A stretch of DNA of 64,000 nucleotides from Antilocapra americana. Lineage: Eukaryota > Chordata > Mammalia > Artiodactyla > Antilocapridae. Every line of letters begins with the position of its first letter. Position 1 is the stretch's first letter. Below are positions 44,833 to 56,144 of this stretch, piece after piece. Position numbers and translations under genes: made by a program. The stretch lies in contig ML661885.1 in assembly GCA_007570785.1 (NCBI GenBank), positions 13,858,915-13,922,914 on the forward strand, read 5' to 3'. A model generated the notes under the pieces. The model saw only the letters and a list, made by a program, of their open reading frames with translations, did not search any database and was not told the DNA's origin.

Positions 44833-44845
44833 CATAGTGAATGAC

Positions 44846-45958
44846 GGCTCTCACAGTGTGATGCATAGGTGAGCATCACGCAGCCCTCCTGCAGACAAGA
44901 GGTCTCATCAGCACATCCCTTCACCCTTGCCTTCACCGGATCTCCTGAGGATAGAGGCGCTACCTTATTCCCTGCTCGCCATAGCAAAATCCCAGGAACT
45001 TTCCTTTCTTTTCTACGTGTCAGCAATTCATTCTTCACCCAGAAAAAGTTACATGGCTCCCTCACTCATTAAAAGTGAAAGAAAAACAGTTTTACATCAG
45101 GAAGAGATTTAAATTAGAAAAAAGAACAGCAAGTGTGGAGGCAACTGCAGAGAGTGGGTTCAGCACTGCGGCTTCCCACAGCTAAGCCTTCTCTGCCAGT
45201 CCTCAAATTATTACAATAACCACCAGACAATACCAAAGTCCCCAGGCTGATGTGTGGGAGGCCAGACTGTCCTTTGTGAATGTTTCATTCGAACTCACTC
45301 CTATAAATTAGATCACTTATTTTGAAGAACATGCCAACTCCATGCCCACTTTCTGGTTAAAATTTGATCACGGAAGTCCCTTCACAGTGACAGCACCGCT
45401 GGCATTCCTATATTATGATTAGTTTCATTGATGCCATTTGCCACATTGTTTTAAGATGCTCAAAAGTTCTTAAGTGGCAAGGAAAAAAAAAACCTATTAA
45501 TTCGGTCTCCTTAGATAAAGGAGGAATTCTACATTTTAGGTACACAAACTCACATCAGTAATAGAAAAGTAGTGTTCATCTACCTCAGATATCACCCCAA
45601 ATCTCCTGGAGAGTCTAAGTACTAGTTACAAAGCTAGAAAATATTTATGAAATGTATTTTGAATTCAGAAAAGACCAGGCAAAATTATTCACAAACTTAA
45701 ATACAATAATACCTTGTTTTAAAATCCATTTATTCAAATATCTATTGATCACTTATTATCTCCAAAAAGGATGGAAAGACACGGATTCTATAAAATAAAA
45801 GGTCATAGTCATACTTCATAGGAGAAAAGAAAAGGATTTACATGTGAAAAAATAGCCTAACAAAACATCCTGTTGTAGATGAGTAAGCTACAGCCTTGTT
45901 CTGAAAAGATATGCCTTTTTGGCAGGGAAATAATTTTATTTTATTAAAAAGTTCATTG
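44846..45958. other. single-copy DNA, possible conserved part
   Basis: No repeats recognised. The 45170-45490 part has balanced composition and motif-like runs ('caaattattacaataaccac', 'aaattagatcacttattttg') reminiscent of conserved non-coding DNA. Short frames at 44869-45112 have no known domain. Confidence 0.4.
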
Positions 45959-45972
45959 AAAGATTTTAGGCT

Positions 45973-46277
45973 GGGCTTCCCTGGTGGCTCAATGGTAAAG
46001 AATCCACCTGCCAATGCAAGAGACATGGGTTCTATCCCTGGTCTGGGAAGATTTCACATGCCATGGAGCAACTAAGCTGGTGTGCCAGAACTATTGGGCC
46101 TGCGCTGTAGAGCTGGGGAATCTAACTACTGAAGCCTACATGCCCTAGAGCCCATACTCTGCAACAAGAGAAGCCACTGCAGTAAGAAGCCTACACACTG
46201 CAACTAGAGAGTAGCTTTCACAGCAACAAAGACCAAGGACAAAAATAAAATAAATAAATAATTTTTTTTTTTTAAAA
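45973..46277 (+). mobile_element. CHR-type (tRNA-Glu) SINE, long form
   Basis: Head 'gggcttccctggtggctcaa', then 'cacatgccatggagcaacta', 'gcctgcgctgtagagctggg', 'gcaacaagagaagccactgc' and a tail of (AAAT)n. This is the CHR family, not Bov-tA, since no Bov-A unit follows. TSD 'aaagattttaggct' at 45959-45972 and 46278-46291, exact. Confidence 0.93.
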
Positions 46278-46291
46278 AAAGATTTTAGGCT

Positions 46292-48186
46292 AGAGCTAGC
46301 AATATTTCCAAAATCATGTGGAGATTCACCCTGAAAAGCTGTGGCAGCCTCAGGATGACCATGAAAATATTCAAGCAACAGTTTTTTTACCAACATGATA
46401 TCTATTCCAGAGCACATATGAAAGGATCAATCTTTTGTGTATATACAGGTGAGAACAAAACATACCCAGAGCCATATTTGTTCTGTAGAACTTTTGAAAC
46501 ACTGGCATTTGGCAAAGAGCATAGTACTTAACTGAGTTTACATTTTGCCCTGAGTGACGTAATTGGCAGTACTGTGAATACACAAAGGAACTTGACTCAG
46601 TTACATTCAAACCCAAAGCCTTCAAAAGGAGAATGATGCTATCATGCAGTGCTTGCAAAATGTCCACAAGAATACATATCATTTATGTAAGCAGGTGTGG
46701 AGACACAATATTTAATCAACATAAGGAGAGACACACACACTATAAACTTAGAACCACAGACATATTTTTGGACAAAATGTCCCCCAATAGAGCACCTTAA
46801 AAGAAGTTTCCTGAATTCAACAAGTTACTGCTTTCTCATTAAAAGAGAATAAAAGTAATTGAGCAAGGAGAATATATTTATGTATACTTACAAGTAGAAT
46901 TTCTGAATAAAAAGAGAAACCTGGAAGCTACATCATAGGAAACAGACTTACACTGCTAGTGTTCAGAAGTCTTCCATTTACCCTTACCACTGGGATTTGG
47001 ATAAAAGCCATTCAGACCCATGGATTTAAGAATGACTTTTTGCTTAAACTTTGATGTTTACTAACAGTGTGATTCCTATATGTTCCTTAGAACATTTATT
47101 TACATTATCAGATAAAATACCAGCTGGGAATAAATAGGTACACAGCCATATACTAAACCATTTCAGGCTTTTAAAGTTAATGAAGTTGTAAATTTCTTCC
47201 ATTCTGGTAAATTGTAGCCGGGTTCTTCTCTCAAAAGCAATAATCGGCTAAATATAAGACACAGAATTTATCTTCATTAAAAATATATCATTATTTTTAA
47301 AATAAATGTAACTTAAGATGTACATTTTAAACATTCATTTTTAAAATATATACCAAATTAATGTGTTTTTCAGAATCTAATGTTTTTAAATATCCCCTTG
47401 TGTTTAAGACAATGTCTAATGAATTAGGCATTAGAGTCATCTTTGCTATTTGCCAACTAGGGTATTATTGCCAAGTATTAAATGTTTTATAAGTCAATAT
47501 CCTTCCTTTGTGGCATATTTCCTTCTAAAAAGGAACAACAATAAAAAAAAAATTGCTGGTACCTAAGAAAAGGAAGTGTACTTATGTTCTTATATGTTTT
47601 TATTGTTTGTAAGCTTTGTTTACCAGGTTAATCAAGTTATAAGCTATTTCCTCCTTCCAAGGAAATTTGGCACCTTAGGAATCACAAATGATCTTTAGTG
47701 TCTCTAGGGTATCATTTAAAACTCACTACTTTGTAATTAATTTGGGGAGTTTCTAAATGGTTCTAAGTGCCTTAGGGCCTCTTCCCATTAGAGCCATTGA
47801 CTAGGGAAAAAAGCATATCAAAATACATAACATCTGAAGTGGTCATTGGTATGGATACTAGCAGAAATGATTCATTATTATGCATGAGTATACATGCACA
47901 GTTGCCTGAAATATTAAGAGCCTGATAATAGTAAATTTTGAGACATTAGAATATCTAGGGTATGAATTTCAGTAATTTTTCTGAAATACTTCATGGGATT
48001 CCGTTAAGTCTTGAAAAATTTGAATTGATTATTTACTAAGTCTCAACAGACTGGTGCCAAGTTGAATTGAACTTTAGTAGGAATGGTGTCTGTAGCCCTG
48101 AGTTTGAAGTTTTGGTTGCTCAAAGGCAAAATTTTGGTAGCACAACTGATCCAAGAGCTACACACAGTAAGACTGCTACTATGGCA
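46292..48186. other. single-copy AT-rich DNA, no gene seen
   Basis: Nearly 1.9 kb without a recognised repeat, which is long for this window. No exon-like frame. The 47000-47500 part is AT-rich with many TTAATGA/ATTA words. Confidence 0.4.
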
Positions 48187-48195
48187 TCTGTATCT

Positions 48196-48413
48196 CATTG
48201 TTGTTGTTCTTTAGTCACAAAGTCATACCTGACACTTTGTGATCCCATGGACTGTAGCCTGCCAGGCTCCTCTGTCCACAGGATTCTCCAGGCAAGAATA
48301 CCAGAGTGGGTTGTCATCCCCTTCTTCAGGGGATCTTCCCAACCCAGGAATCAAACCCACATCTTTGGCATTGGCAGGCGAATTCTTTACCATCTGAGCC
48401 ACCAGGGAAGCCC
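48196..48413 (-). mobile_element. Bov-tA SINE
   Basis: Antisense, tail TTGTTGTTG at the left, head 'gagccaccagggaagccc' at the right. Possible TSD 'tctgtatct' (48187-48195) and 'tctgtgtct' (48414-48422). Confidence 0.94.
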
Positions 48414-48596
48414 TCTGTGTCTAGTACTAAGACCAGACTACACCCATAGTCAAAGAAACACAGAGCATTCTCTCACACACCATTTTAATGTACTTGAAAA
48501 CATGAGATTTACTACTTGGAAGGAACTTAGATGCATAAATACTTGACTGAAATTTATCCCAATAGAACATACCTATTCATAGCAGTGGATGTGAGT

Positions 48597-48811
48597 ATGA
48601 AGTCGCTTCAGTTGCGTCTGACTCTTTGTGACCCTGCAGACTGTAGCCCACAAGGCTCCTTGGACCAGGAGATTCTCCAAGCAAGAATAGTGGAGAGGGT
48701 TGCCGTGCCCCTTCCAGGGGATCTTCCCGACCTAGGGATCAAACCTGTATCTCTTTACATCTCCTGCATTGGCAGGGGGGTTCTTTACCACTAGCACCAT
48801 CTGGGAACCCC
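48597..48811 (-). mobile_element. Bov-tA SINE
   Basis: Antisense, 'gaagtcgcttcagttgcgtc' to 'ctagcaccatctgggaaccc'. It holds a small insertion ('tatctctttacatctcctgc') ahead of the head. TSD not clear. Confidence 0.92.
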
Positions 48812-49214
48812 AAAGCAGAACTACTGTTAAAACTCTGATCTCCAGTCTTCTAGTCAGTAGGATTTTTACTACTCTTTTATCTGGTATGGTTTATCTCATA
48901 GCTTTTGACTTTATGTTTCTACATATAGCAGCTTCCAGCTTTGCAATTCCAGGTTTGTGGAAATCATTATGTAATTTTTCATAAATAATTTGGGGTGGGG
49001 GTAATGGGGAAAATGTTAGACTATAGCAAAAATTTAAAAATTCTAAAGAGAATTTCAATCAAGTCCACAGATTAGAACTTGTCAGATCACTGTTTTCCAA
49101 ACAATCACAAACATACATCATGAAAGTACATAATGTTACTGAATTATATGCTTCCAAGTGTGTAAAATGAGATATTTTATGTTATGTGCATTTGACTGCA
49201 AGAAAAACATTCTT
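48812..49214. other. single-copy DNA, no gene seen
   Basis: No repeat or exon recognised. Confidence 0.45.
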
Positions 49215-49480
49215 AATGCTTTGCTATTGTCAGTGCTGTTTTCTGCTTAAAATATCTTTCCTCCAGCTAGCAATGCCCGCCACATTGAGTTCTATGCCCC
49301 ATGATGCTTTTCCCAAATGCCTCTGGTATAACATGCTTCTCTGAGCTCTGATGACATCTATGTCCACAAATTTAATACTTAACAAATAGTTCCATTTATT
49401 TTTATGAATATCTATACATTCTCATATTGTCTGTACTAAAGTTAGTAGGGGCTACATAAATGATTCTTGAAGTCAGCATG
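49215..49480 (+). mobile_element. possible L2 LINE 3' end
   Basis: 'aatatctttcctccagctag', 'catgatgcttttcccaaatg' and 'ctttgatgacatct'-like words follow the sense L2 3' UTR only loosely. Confidence 0.4.
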
Positions 49481-49547
49481 TTGCAATGAGGTTTAGCTAA
49501 CTACTGTGGGAATTATCTTTGAAACTTGGTATCATATTGGGTCAAAT

Positions 49548-49800
49548 GCTCATTCATTTACTCTTTTATTCATTCAAACTAATTACAATACCTGGTATAT
49601 ATCAGGCACTCTCTGTGCTCACTCAGTCATGTCCAGCTCTTTGCAACCCCACAGACTCAGGCCTGTGCTAGGTGTTTAATACAGACGGAAGCAAGATAAT
49701 CCAAACTCAGCTTGCTCAAATCTTAGGAAGAGAGAAAAGCTATAAACAAATAGCTATATTTCAATGGGGTAAGTAACAGGTGAGGGGTTTTTTTCAGTTG
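49548..49800 (-). mobile_element. L2 LINE 3' end, antisense, split by a SINE scrap
   Basis: 'ttattcattcaaactaatta', 'acctggtatatatcaggcac' and, after the insertion, 'gcctgtgctaggtgtttaat', 'acagacggaagcaagataat' match the antisense L2 3' end (CATTCAACAAATA ... GCTAGGTGCTGG-ATACAG). Confidence 0.55.
49611..49656 (-). mobile_element. 46-bp Bov-A tail insertion
   Basis: 'gtgctcactcagtcatgtcc' and 'agctctttgcaaccccacag' are the 3' end of a Bov-A unit in antisense. The flanks 'tcaggcact' (49602-49610) and 'tcaggcct' (49657-49664) may be a short TSD. It interrupts an old L2, which fits its younger age. Confidence 0.7.
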
Positions 49801-49819
49801 AACAAATGGTAATAACACC

Positions 49820-50055
49820 TTAAAACTGTGGGTTCTGGAATCAAAGATGGATATGCTCCTATCACTTAGAGAACTTTGATTGGAAGATAAATAATTTCTC
49901 TAATGCTTCAGCTTCCTTCCCTGTAAAATGGACATAAATGGACATAAAATGGACTACATCAGTAGTACCCATCTCACAGTGTTGTCATGAGGATCAAATG
50001 AAAAGATGCACACGTCATGCTCAGCACATTGTAGACACCCAATAAACATTAGCAC
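49820..50055 (+). mobile_element. MIR SINE
   Basis: 'cttcagcttccttccctgta', 'aaatggacataaatggacat', 'cacagtgttgtcatgaggat' and 'agacacccaataaacattag' follow the sense MIR core and tail. A short GGACATAAAT duplication is private to this copy. Confidence 0.8.
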
Positions 50056-50810
50056 TTTTTTTTTTCCCTTAGAATATGACCCTGAACCAAAAGGATCATT
50101 TTCTGGTTTGAGATCTGGCATAAGGTGTGTGTGTGTGTGTACACACGGATGTGCAAATATGTGTAACACAGTCAATTTTTTTTTTACATTATCTATTAGC
50201 CCACTGGAGGCTTAGTAGTTGCAGTTAGGTGCATCTCCAGTTCACAAGGCTTCCTCTTTCTCTAGGAACAGCCAGATACGCAAATATGAACTTCAAGTGT
50301 ATATCATATCATTGCCTTTAACCTTCCACATGGCCACAGCTGACTAATGTGAGGGCAGATGCATAACCTAGGCTGGATCAATCAGATTCTTTATCTGGAG
50401 CATTTGATCGTTGAAACAAAGACATAGGAAAATGGAAGATCACTACTGGATGTACAGTCCCTGAATCGCATGAGGTATCACCCTTCTGGAAGTTTAGTAA
50501 GTCCTTTGACTCTGTGTCTTTCCAGTAAAAACTCTCTCTTCTTCAGTTAGCAGAGTCAGTAACTGCAAACAAGCATTCAACACAAAACTTAATTAATGCT
50601 GGAAAAGGGTTCTCCTTTTGCTAGAATTGGCCAGATGGTTTTTCTTTCCAACCAAACTTGTGAGATTCTTGCTGAACATGGTCTAATCAGTCAGTCTGTG
50701 CAACTGCTCTCAGGTAAGATTTTAAAGAATAAAGGAGGAAATTGAGTGGTTGCTTTCAAATGATTTGCTTTCTACCATGGCTTTTATTTAACATCTGACA
50801 CTTTGGACAG
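50056..50810. other. single-copy DNA with a GT repeat
   Basis: (GT)9 at about 50125-50142. The part at 50290-50560 ('aacctaggctggatcaatca', 'gattctttatctggagcatt') looks like an old LTR or MER repeat that I could not name. No exon recognised. Confidence 0.4.
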
Positions 50811-51132
50811 GTCACTTCTCTATCTTTCTCTTTACTCTACCAGCCAATAGAAACATTGAAATTCCTCTGATTTAACTCATAATCCATGTGTGATTCCACA
50901 AGAAACATGAAATCAACTCTGAATTTACTAGAAGAACTTAAGGCCTTTTCTCTAGGTGGTGAGCCGCTTAAAGTATATAGTCTCTAGGGGCCTTCAGTGA
51001 CTAACATACTAACTGATTCTGGATAAGTCACTTCTCTATCTTTCTCTTTACTCCACCAGCCAATAGAAACATTGAAATTCCTCTGATTTAACTCATAATC
51101 CATGTGTGATTTCACAAGAAACATGAAATCAA
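50811..51132 (+). repeat. 106-bp direct duplication, two copies
   Basis: Copy 1 is 50811-50916 and copy 2 is 51027-51132, offset 216 bp, separated by 110 bp of unrelated sequence. They differ at two positions only (C/T at about 50837 and 50895 in copy 1), so about 98% identical. The copies belong to no recognised mobile family, so this looks like a recent local duplication or an assembly artefact. Confidence 0.95.
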
Positions 51133-51936
51133 ACTAATTGATTCTGAACACAGATAAAATTAATGTCAAAAGGATACAGAAAAGATTAATTATGCAAGAA
51201 ACACAAAGACATTTCAGTTTTTTCCATGTCTTATATATTTAAGGATGAAAGAGAAAAACATTCCATGTAATGATACAAACAATACTGCCTGGTTAAAAAA
51301 GTATGTAGAATTTTTTAAAAGTTGTATCTACTTAATATGGTGGAAAAAGTGCTTGATTTACCTTTAATTTCTGACTAGAGCTGTTTCTGGGCTGGCTCAA
51401 AATGTCGTTAACATATTAAATAGCAGTGCCAATGGACTTTTTAAAAAGGAAAAAAGGGAGAGAAACCTAACTCTTAAGACATTCATTCATTTTCCCACAT
51501 CTTCTAAACGTTTACTACTCTTACTTAACTCATCTTGGGACATCAGTGGTCCTCAAACAATGTGTGGTTCAGAATTTTATATTTGGTGGTCCTGGTTAAG
51601 CCCCGGAGAGCAGCAATCGCTACAATAAAACCGATATTTCATAAGACTCACAAGACTCAGTTAGCATAGAATCTGAATTGCTTCCTACTCTGGGGAAAGG
51701 GTTAGAATTCAGATCATTTAGATAATCTGAGCACAAATAGAAAACAATTGTTGCAAAATTGCCTTTGAAAATTCATTTCAGAAATGACAGAGGCATGTAA
51801 GCTTTATTTTCTGAATGTATGGAGAGTTTAATATTAAAAATTCTACACAAAGCAAACTATAATAATTATAAAGTTGATTGATAACTACTGACATATACAC
51901 ACATAATTTTCACATAATGATTGAATATGTGCATAC
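51133..51936. other. single-copy DNA, no gene seen
   Basis: A MER5-like start ('tcagtggtcctcaaacaatg') appears at about 51545. No exon recognised. Confidence 0.4.
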
Positions 51937-52143
51937 AGGGCTTCCTTTGTGGCTCAGTGATAAAGAATCTGTCTGCCAATGCAGGAGACACAGGTTCGAT
52001 CCCTGGGTTGGGAAGATCCCCTGGAAAAGGAAATAGCAACTCACTCCAGTATTCTTACCTGGAAATCCCATGGACAGAGGAGCCTGGTGGACTAACAGTC
52101 CATGGGGTTGCAAAAGAGTCAGAAACGACTTAGCGACTAAACA
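51937..52143 (+). mobile_element. Bov-tA SINE
   Basis: Head 'gggcttcctttgtggctcag', B box 'ggttcgatccc' intact, Bov-A body, end 'cttagcgactaaacaacaa'. Likely diverged TSD 'aatatgtgcatac' (51924-51936) and 'caatgtgtgtata' (52144-52156). Confidence 0.95.
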
Positions 52144-52156
52144 ACAATGTGTGTAT

Positions 52157-53310
52157 AAGGATTGTGTATGTATAAGATTGTGTGTTTATATATATGTGTG
52201 TATGCATGTGTGTATAAATTAAACCTGGGAAAAATAGATGCCTTCTCATAAATAAAACAAAATAAAACAAAAATTACTATCTAGTATTCAGTTTCTAATT
52301 TTTGTGTTACTTTGTCTTAATTATAGGTTCATCCCAGAGTAATGCATTAATAAATTCTGAAACTGTTTCAAGTTATTTGATTATGGGTACAGCCTCCCAT
52401 AGCAGGGAGCTTCCAACTTCCCAGGGTATAAAAGGAATTTTGCTTTGTTTTGTTTCTTGCCATGTTGTGGTTGGTTGGATACTGGGACAGGATGGGAGAA
52501 GAGGATGTTATCATGCAATTAAAGTGAAGTCTCTGGAGTTGTGGCATATTTGTGGTTATCAAACATCTAAACTTTACTTCTGATGTCAAATCATGCAAAG
52601 CCCTTTTATGGCCCACTATTTCTCCATTATAAACTGGTCGTTGAAACCGGCCAATGCAAAATCACCCTTCGTATGCTTGTGATAAGACTTGCAAGCCTCT
52701 TCCAACCACACAAGCAATTCTGCAGAAGGATCTACTACTATTAATATTCCCTAGGAATCAAGATTCCTGATTGCATTGGGAAAATTAATAGAAGCAAAGA
52801 TCATTCAAAGCTTAATATATGTCTTATATTCAGCCATAAAAACACTGATCCTATTTTTGCAGCTGCCTTTCTCTCTTTTAAGGACTCATTCTGTAAGCTT
52901 TACTAGTCTAACGTTTACAGCTTGGTTTCTTTTTTCACTTGAAAGTAAGGCATTCAGCCAACTTTAAACAATGCCTACTTCTGGCCAGTTGTCCTTTTCT
53001 TGCTGTCAACATTTTTATTAAAGGAAAAGCACATGACCAAATGCATTGCTTTGAATACCTTTAGAAACAAAAATGCAAGGCTCGCTCAGGTCAAGTAGCA
53101 GAGAAATTCTACTGAGATAGTGGTGATGTCTAATAGGTCATCACTTCAGTTCCTTTCTCGGAATGGTATCCCCCAAATTCTTAATATCTTCCCTGTAGTT
53201 TTGATTGTTGACTTAACCCTGTGTGCAATTTTGAATTAAAAGTAGGTCAAGTCCATGATCATTTAATTATTAATTATTACAGATAAGAGTTACTAAACAC
53301 TCGAAAAATC
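52157..53310. other. single-copy DNA, possible conserved part
   Basis: TG/TA-rich simple sequence at 52146-52215. From 52640 to 53200 there is repeat-free, moderately AT-rich sequence that could be conserved. The frame at 52302-52583 has no recognised domain and is not called a gene. Confidence 0.4.
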
Positions 53311-53319
53311 CATTATTAT

Positions 53320-53540
53320 TACACCTGCCACTATCTAAATCCCCTACAATTCATAATCCCACTTAACAGTCACAACAATTCAATTAGGGTAATACTATTA
53401 TTTTTCTCTTACAGTAAAGATACTGAGGCTTGGAGAAACTGAATATTTTATATAAGGTAACTGCCAGCCATTAAGTGACCTTATGGCCAATTTACAACTC
53501 AGGCTGCTTAAGCCACATACTTTAACCCTACACCACACAA
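53320..53540 (-). mobile_element. MIR SINE, antisense
   Basis: 'aatcccacttaacagtcaca', 'acaattcaattagggtaata', 'cttacagtaaagatactgag' and 'gcttggagaaactgaatatt' follow the antisense MIR order, ending 'gccacatactttaaccctac'. Confidence 0.8.
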
Positions 53541-53895
53541 GTATTGAATACGATGTGGCTTTGGAAACATATATGTATATGTAGATGTGTATGTGCCCAA
53601 TTATATGTATCTATCTATGTACATATGCATGCATGCATCTGTGTATCTATGCACACATTTTTACTTTTATGTGTATTATCAGCTTACTATCTAGAGAGAA
53701 AAAGTAAAACATAGTATAATGGGGGTGGGGGGCAGGGGGAGGCGGTACAAAGAAGTAACTGTCAAAGATTTTTCCAGCAAGACATAAATATATAAGACAT
53801 ACATGTAAAAACATTCTCAACTAAAATGCTATGGCTTAGATAAAAACGAACCCAAATAATGTCCAATTCCAGCTTGATGGCTTTAAATAAAGAAA

Positions 53896-54008
53896 CGTGC
53901 TCAGTTGTGACTGATTCTTTGCAACCCCATGGACTATAGCCAGCCTGGCTCCTCCATCCATGGAATATTCCCGGCAAGAATAATGAACTGGGTTGCCATT
54001 CCTTCTTC
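53896..54008 (-). mobile_element. 5'-truncated Bov-tA (113 bp)
   Basis: Only the Bov-A part is present, antisense from 'cgtgctcagttgtgactgat' to 'ctgggttgccattccttctt'. Exact 13-bp TSD 'ttaaataaagaaa' at 53883-53895 and 54009-54021 shows that it inserted in this short form. Confidence 0.94.
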
Positions 54009-54054
54009 TTAAATAAAGAAAGGCAAATACAAAATAACAATATTATAATATGAA

Positions 54055-54400
54055 TCAACTGATTTATTTATTCAACAAATATTTATTAAGCAAAAATATG
54101 TTGAGGCCCCTGCCTTCACAGAGTTAACAGCTGAGTGGGGGAGCAGGGGAAGGTATTAATCAAATAATCCCATAAGCAAAATTTCAGCCAAAGCCAGTGC
54201 CATAAAGAGAGCTGTAGGAGACAAAATTAGAGGCAGTTGTCTGGAATGTCAGTGAAGTTTAACTTGAAGCAGCAATACTTGCTCAAGATCTGAAAAGAGT
54301 CAGGACAGTGCTTCAATCAGAGAAGACACGCTGCTCAAAGACTCTGGCAGAAGGAAGAAAAGCAAATGGGAGGCACAGAAGCAAAGCAAATGGCTGTGAG
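54055..54400 (-). mobile_element. L2 LINE 3' end, antisense
   Basis: 'ttattcaacaaatatttatt', 'aggcccctgccttcacagag', 'ttaacagctgagtgggggag' and 'aaagagagctgtaggagaca' match the antisense L2 3' end well at the left and more weakly to the right. Confidence 0.7.
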
Positions 54401-54717
54401 GGGGTCAGGTTCATGTGGGATACTGGGGGATAGAGTGATAGAAACCAAAGTCTTAGATAAAGTAAGAGAGAGACTGGTAGCTTCCAATCTGTTTCAATCC
54501 ATAGGAATATCATGACAGGTCACTGGAAAGAGCAACAAACCAGACGCAAATATCATAGAACTGATGCTATCACAATGTACAAGTTGAGAACAATATTAGT
54601 ATATATTAATACAATGGTTTCACCAGAATCAGAGAAAGGGCATTCACCAAGGATCTTAGTGGGAATTGTGCATTTTCATGAATAGAATGGGACTTCTCTG
54701 GCCTTTAAATAATGAGT

Positions 54718-54930
54718 ATCCCCAGTGGTTCAGATGGTGAAGAATCTGCCTGCAATGCAAGAGATCTGGGTTTAATCTCTGGGTTGGGAAGATCCCCTAG
54801 AGAAGGGAATGGCATCCCACTCCAGTATTCTTGCCTGGAAAATCCCATGGACTGAGGAACCTGGCAGGCTATAGTCCATGGGGTTGCAAAGAGTAAGACA
54901 CAACTGAGGGACTGACACTTTCACTTTCAT
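54718..54930 (+). mobile_element. Bov-tA SINE
   Basis: Head truncated or diverged ('tatccccagtggttcagatg'), tRNA part 'gaagaatctgcctgcaatgc', Bov-A body and end 'ctgacactttcactttcat'. TSD not evident. Confidence 0.93.
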
Positions 54931-54934
54931 CCAT

Positions 54935-55618
54935 TAGACAGATGAAGAAGAGGAGAAAAGTGGGAAGTCAAAAATGGAGCAAGACCTAGGAGTGGTCATT
55001 TACTGAATGGAACCAATGCCTTTACTCAGCATGGACTAGTGCTTTCTCATCCTGGCAAATGCCTGTATGAAGGCTGTTGAAACTCCAGTCTGCATTTCCT
55101 TTTTCATAATTGGTTTTTTAGACAGCGTGCTCCAGCCCATTGTATTTAGTTCTAGACAAAATCCTGGCTGCTGGCTCGATCTGCCAAACTGGTCCAATAG
55201 CCTTTGTGTGAGTGTGTTGGGAGCAAATGGTTTAGGAAAAGAAGAGTTCAGATTCAAATGGAACTTATCTAGTGCCTTTCAACTGGGAACCACTTTTCAG
55301 ATGAATACACATTGAAGGGTTCCATGGATGAGACTGAATGGAATACAGAAACAAGAGCAACATAGTCCATGGAAACAATGGAATATAGAAATAAGGACTA
55401 CCTATTTTAAGCCACTCTGTCCAGCAACTGTGCCCATGAAGACATCCAGCCATCCCACAGCACCATGTTGCTTTACAATCTGGCAGAATAAAGTATCTTC
55501 CTAGAGAATTACATCATCAAGATCACAGCTATAATACACACTTACTGTCAAGTTTACAGATTGCTTTCAATAACATCCACAACTATTATATGTCATTTAC
55601 AATGACATATATTTCTGA
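54935..55618. other. single-copy DNA, no gene seen
   Basis: No repeat recognised. A frame at 55067-55315 lacks any known domain. A microhomologous AATGGAATA repeat pair near 55335 and 55378 is minor. Confidence 0.4.
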
Positions 55619-55619
55619 A

Positions 55620-56070
55620 AATGTAATAGCTATAGTTTTTCCAATAGTCAGGTATGGATGTGAAAGAAGGGCCATAAAGAAAGCTGAGCACCAAACAATT
55701 GACGCTTTTGAACTGTGGTGTTGGAGAAGACTCTTGAGAGTCCCCTGGACTGCAAGGAGATCCAACCAGTCCATCCTAAAGGAAATCAGTCCTGAATATT
55801 CATTGGAAGGACTGATGCTGAAGCTGAAGCTTCAATACTCTGGCTACCTGGATGCAAAGAGCTGGCTCATTAGAAAAGACCCTGATGCTGAGAAAGATTG
55901 AAGACAGGAGGAGAAGGGGATGACAGAAGATGAGATGGTTGGATAGCATCACTGCCTCAACAGACATGATTTGGGCAAACTTCAGGAGTTGGTGATGGAC
56001 AGGGACGACTTGCATGCTGCAGTCCATGGGGTCGCAAAGAGTTGGACACAACTGAGCAACTGAACTGAAA
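55620..56070 (+). mobile_element. BovB LINE 3' end, 5'-truncated
   Basis: Sense, beginning 'tagctatagtttttccaata' and running through 'ttgaactgtggtgttggaga' (the conserved AFELWCWRRLLRVPWTARRS end of the BovB ORF is readable at about 55695-55755) to 'ctgagcaactgaactgaaaa'. TSD cannot be separated from the CTGAA tail. Confidence 0.93.
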
Positions 56071-56144
56071 ACACTTCTCTCCAGAATGCAGAGAATAATT
56101 TTTATAGTCAAAGAAAAGACATACAATATTTTTTATTTATCTCT

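Noticed and set aside
48067..48546. 159-codon open frame
   Set aside because: Most of it is an antisense Bov-tA translated; the rest has no domain.
50811..51132. CRISPR-like array
   Set aside because: Only two copies of 106 bp in a vertebrate genome with a single spacer; a duplication is the better reading.
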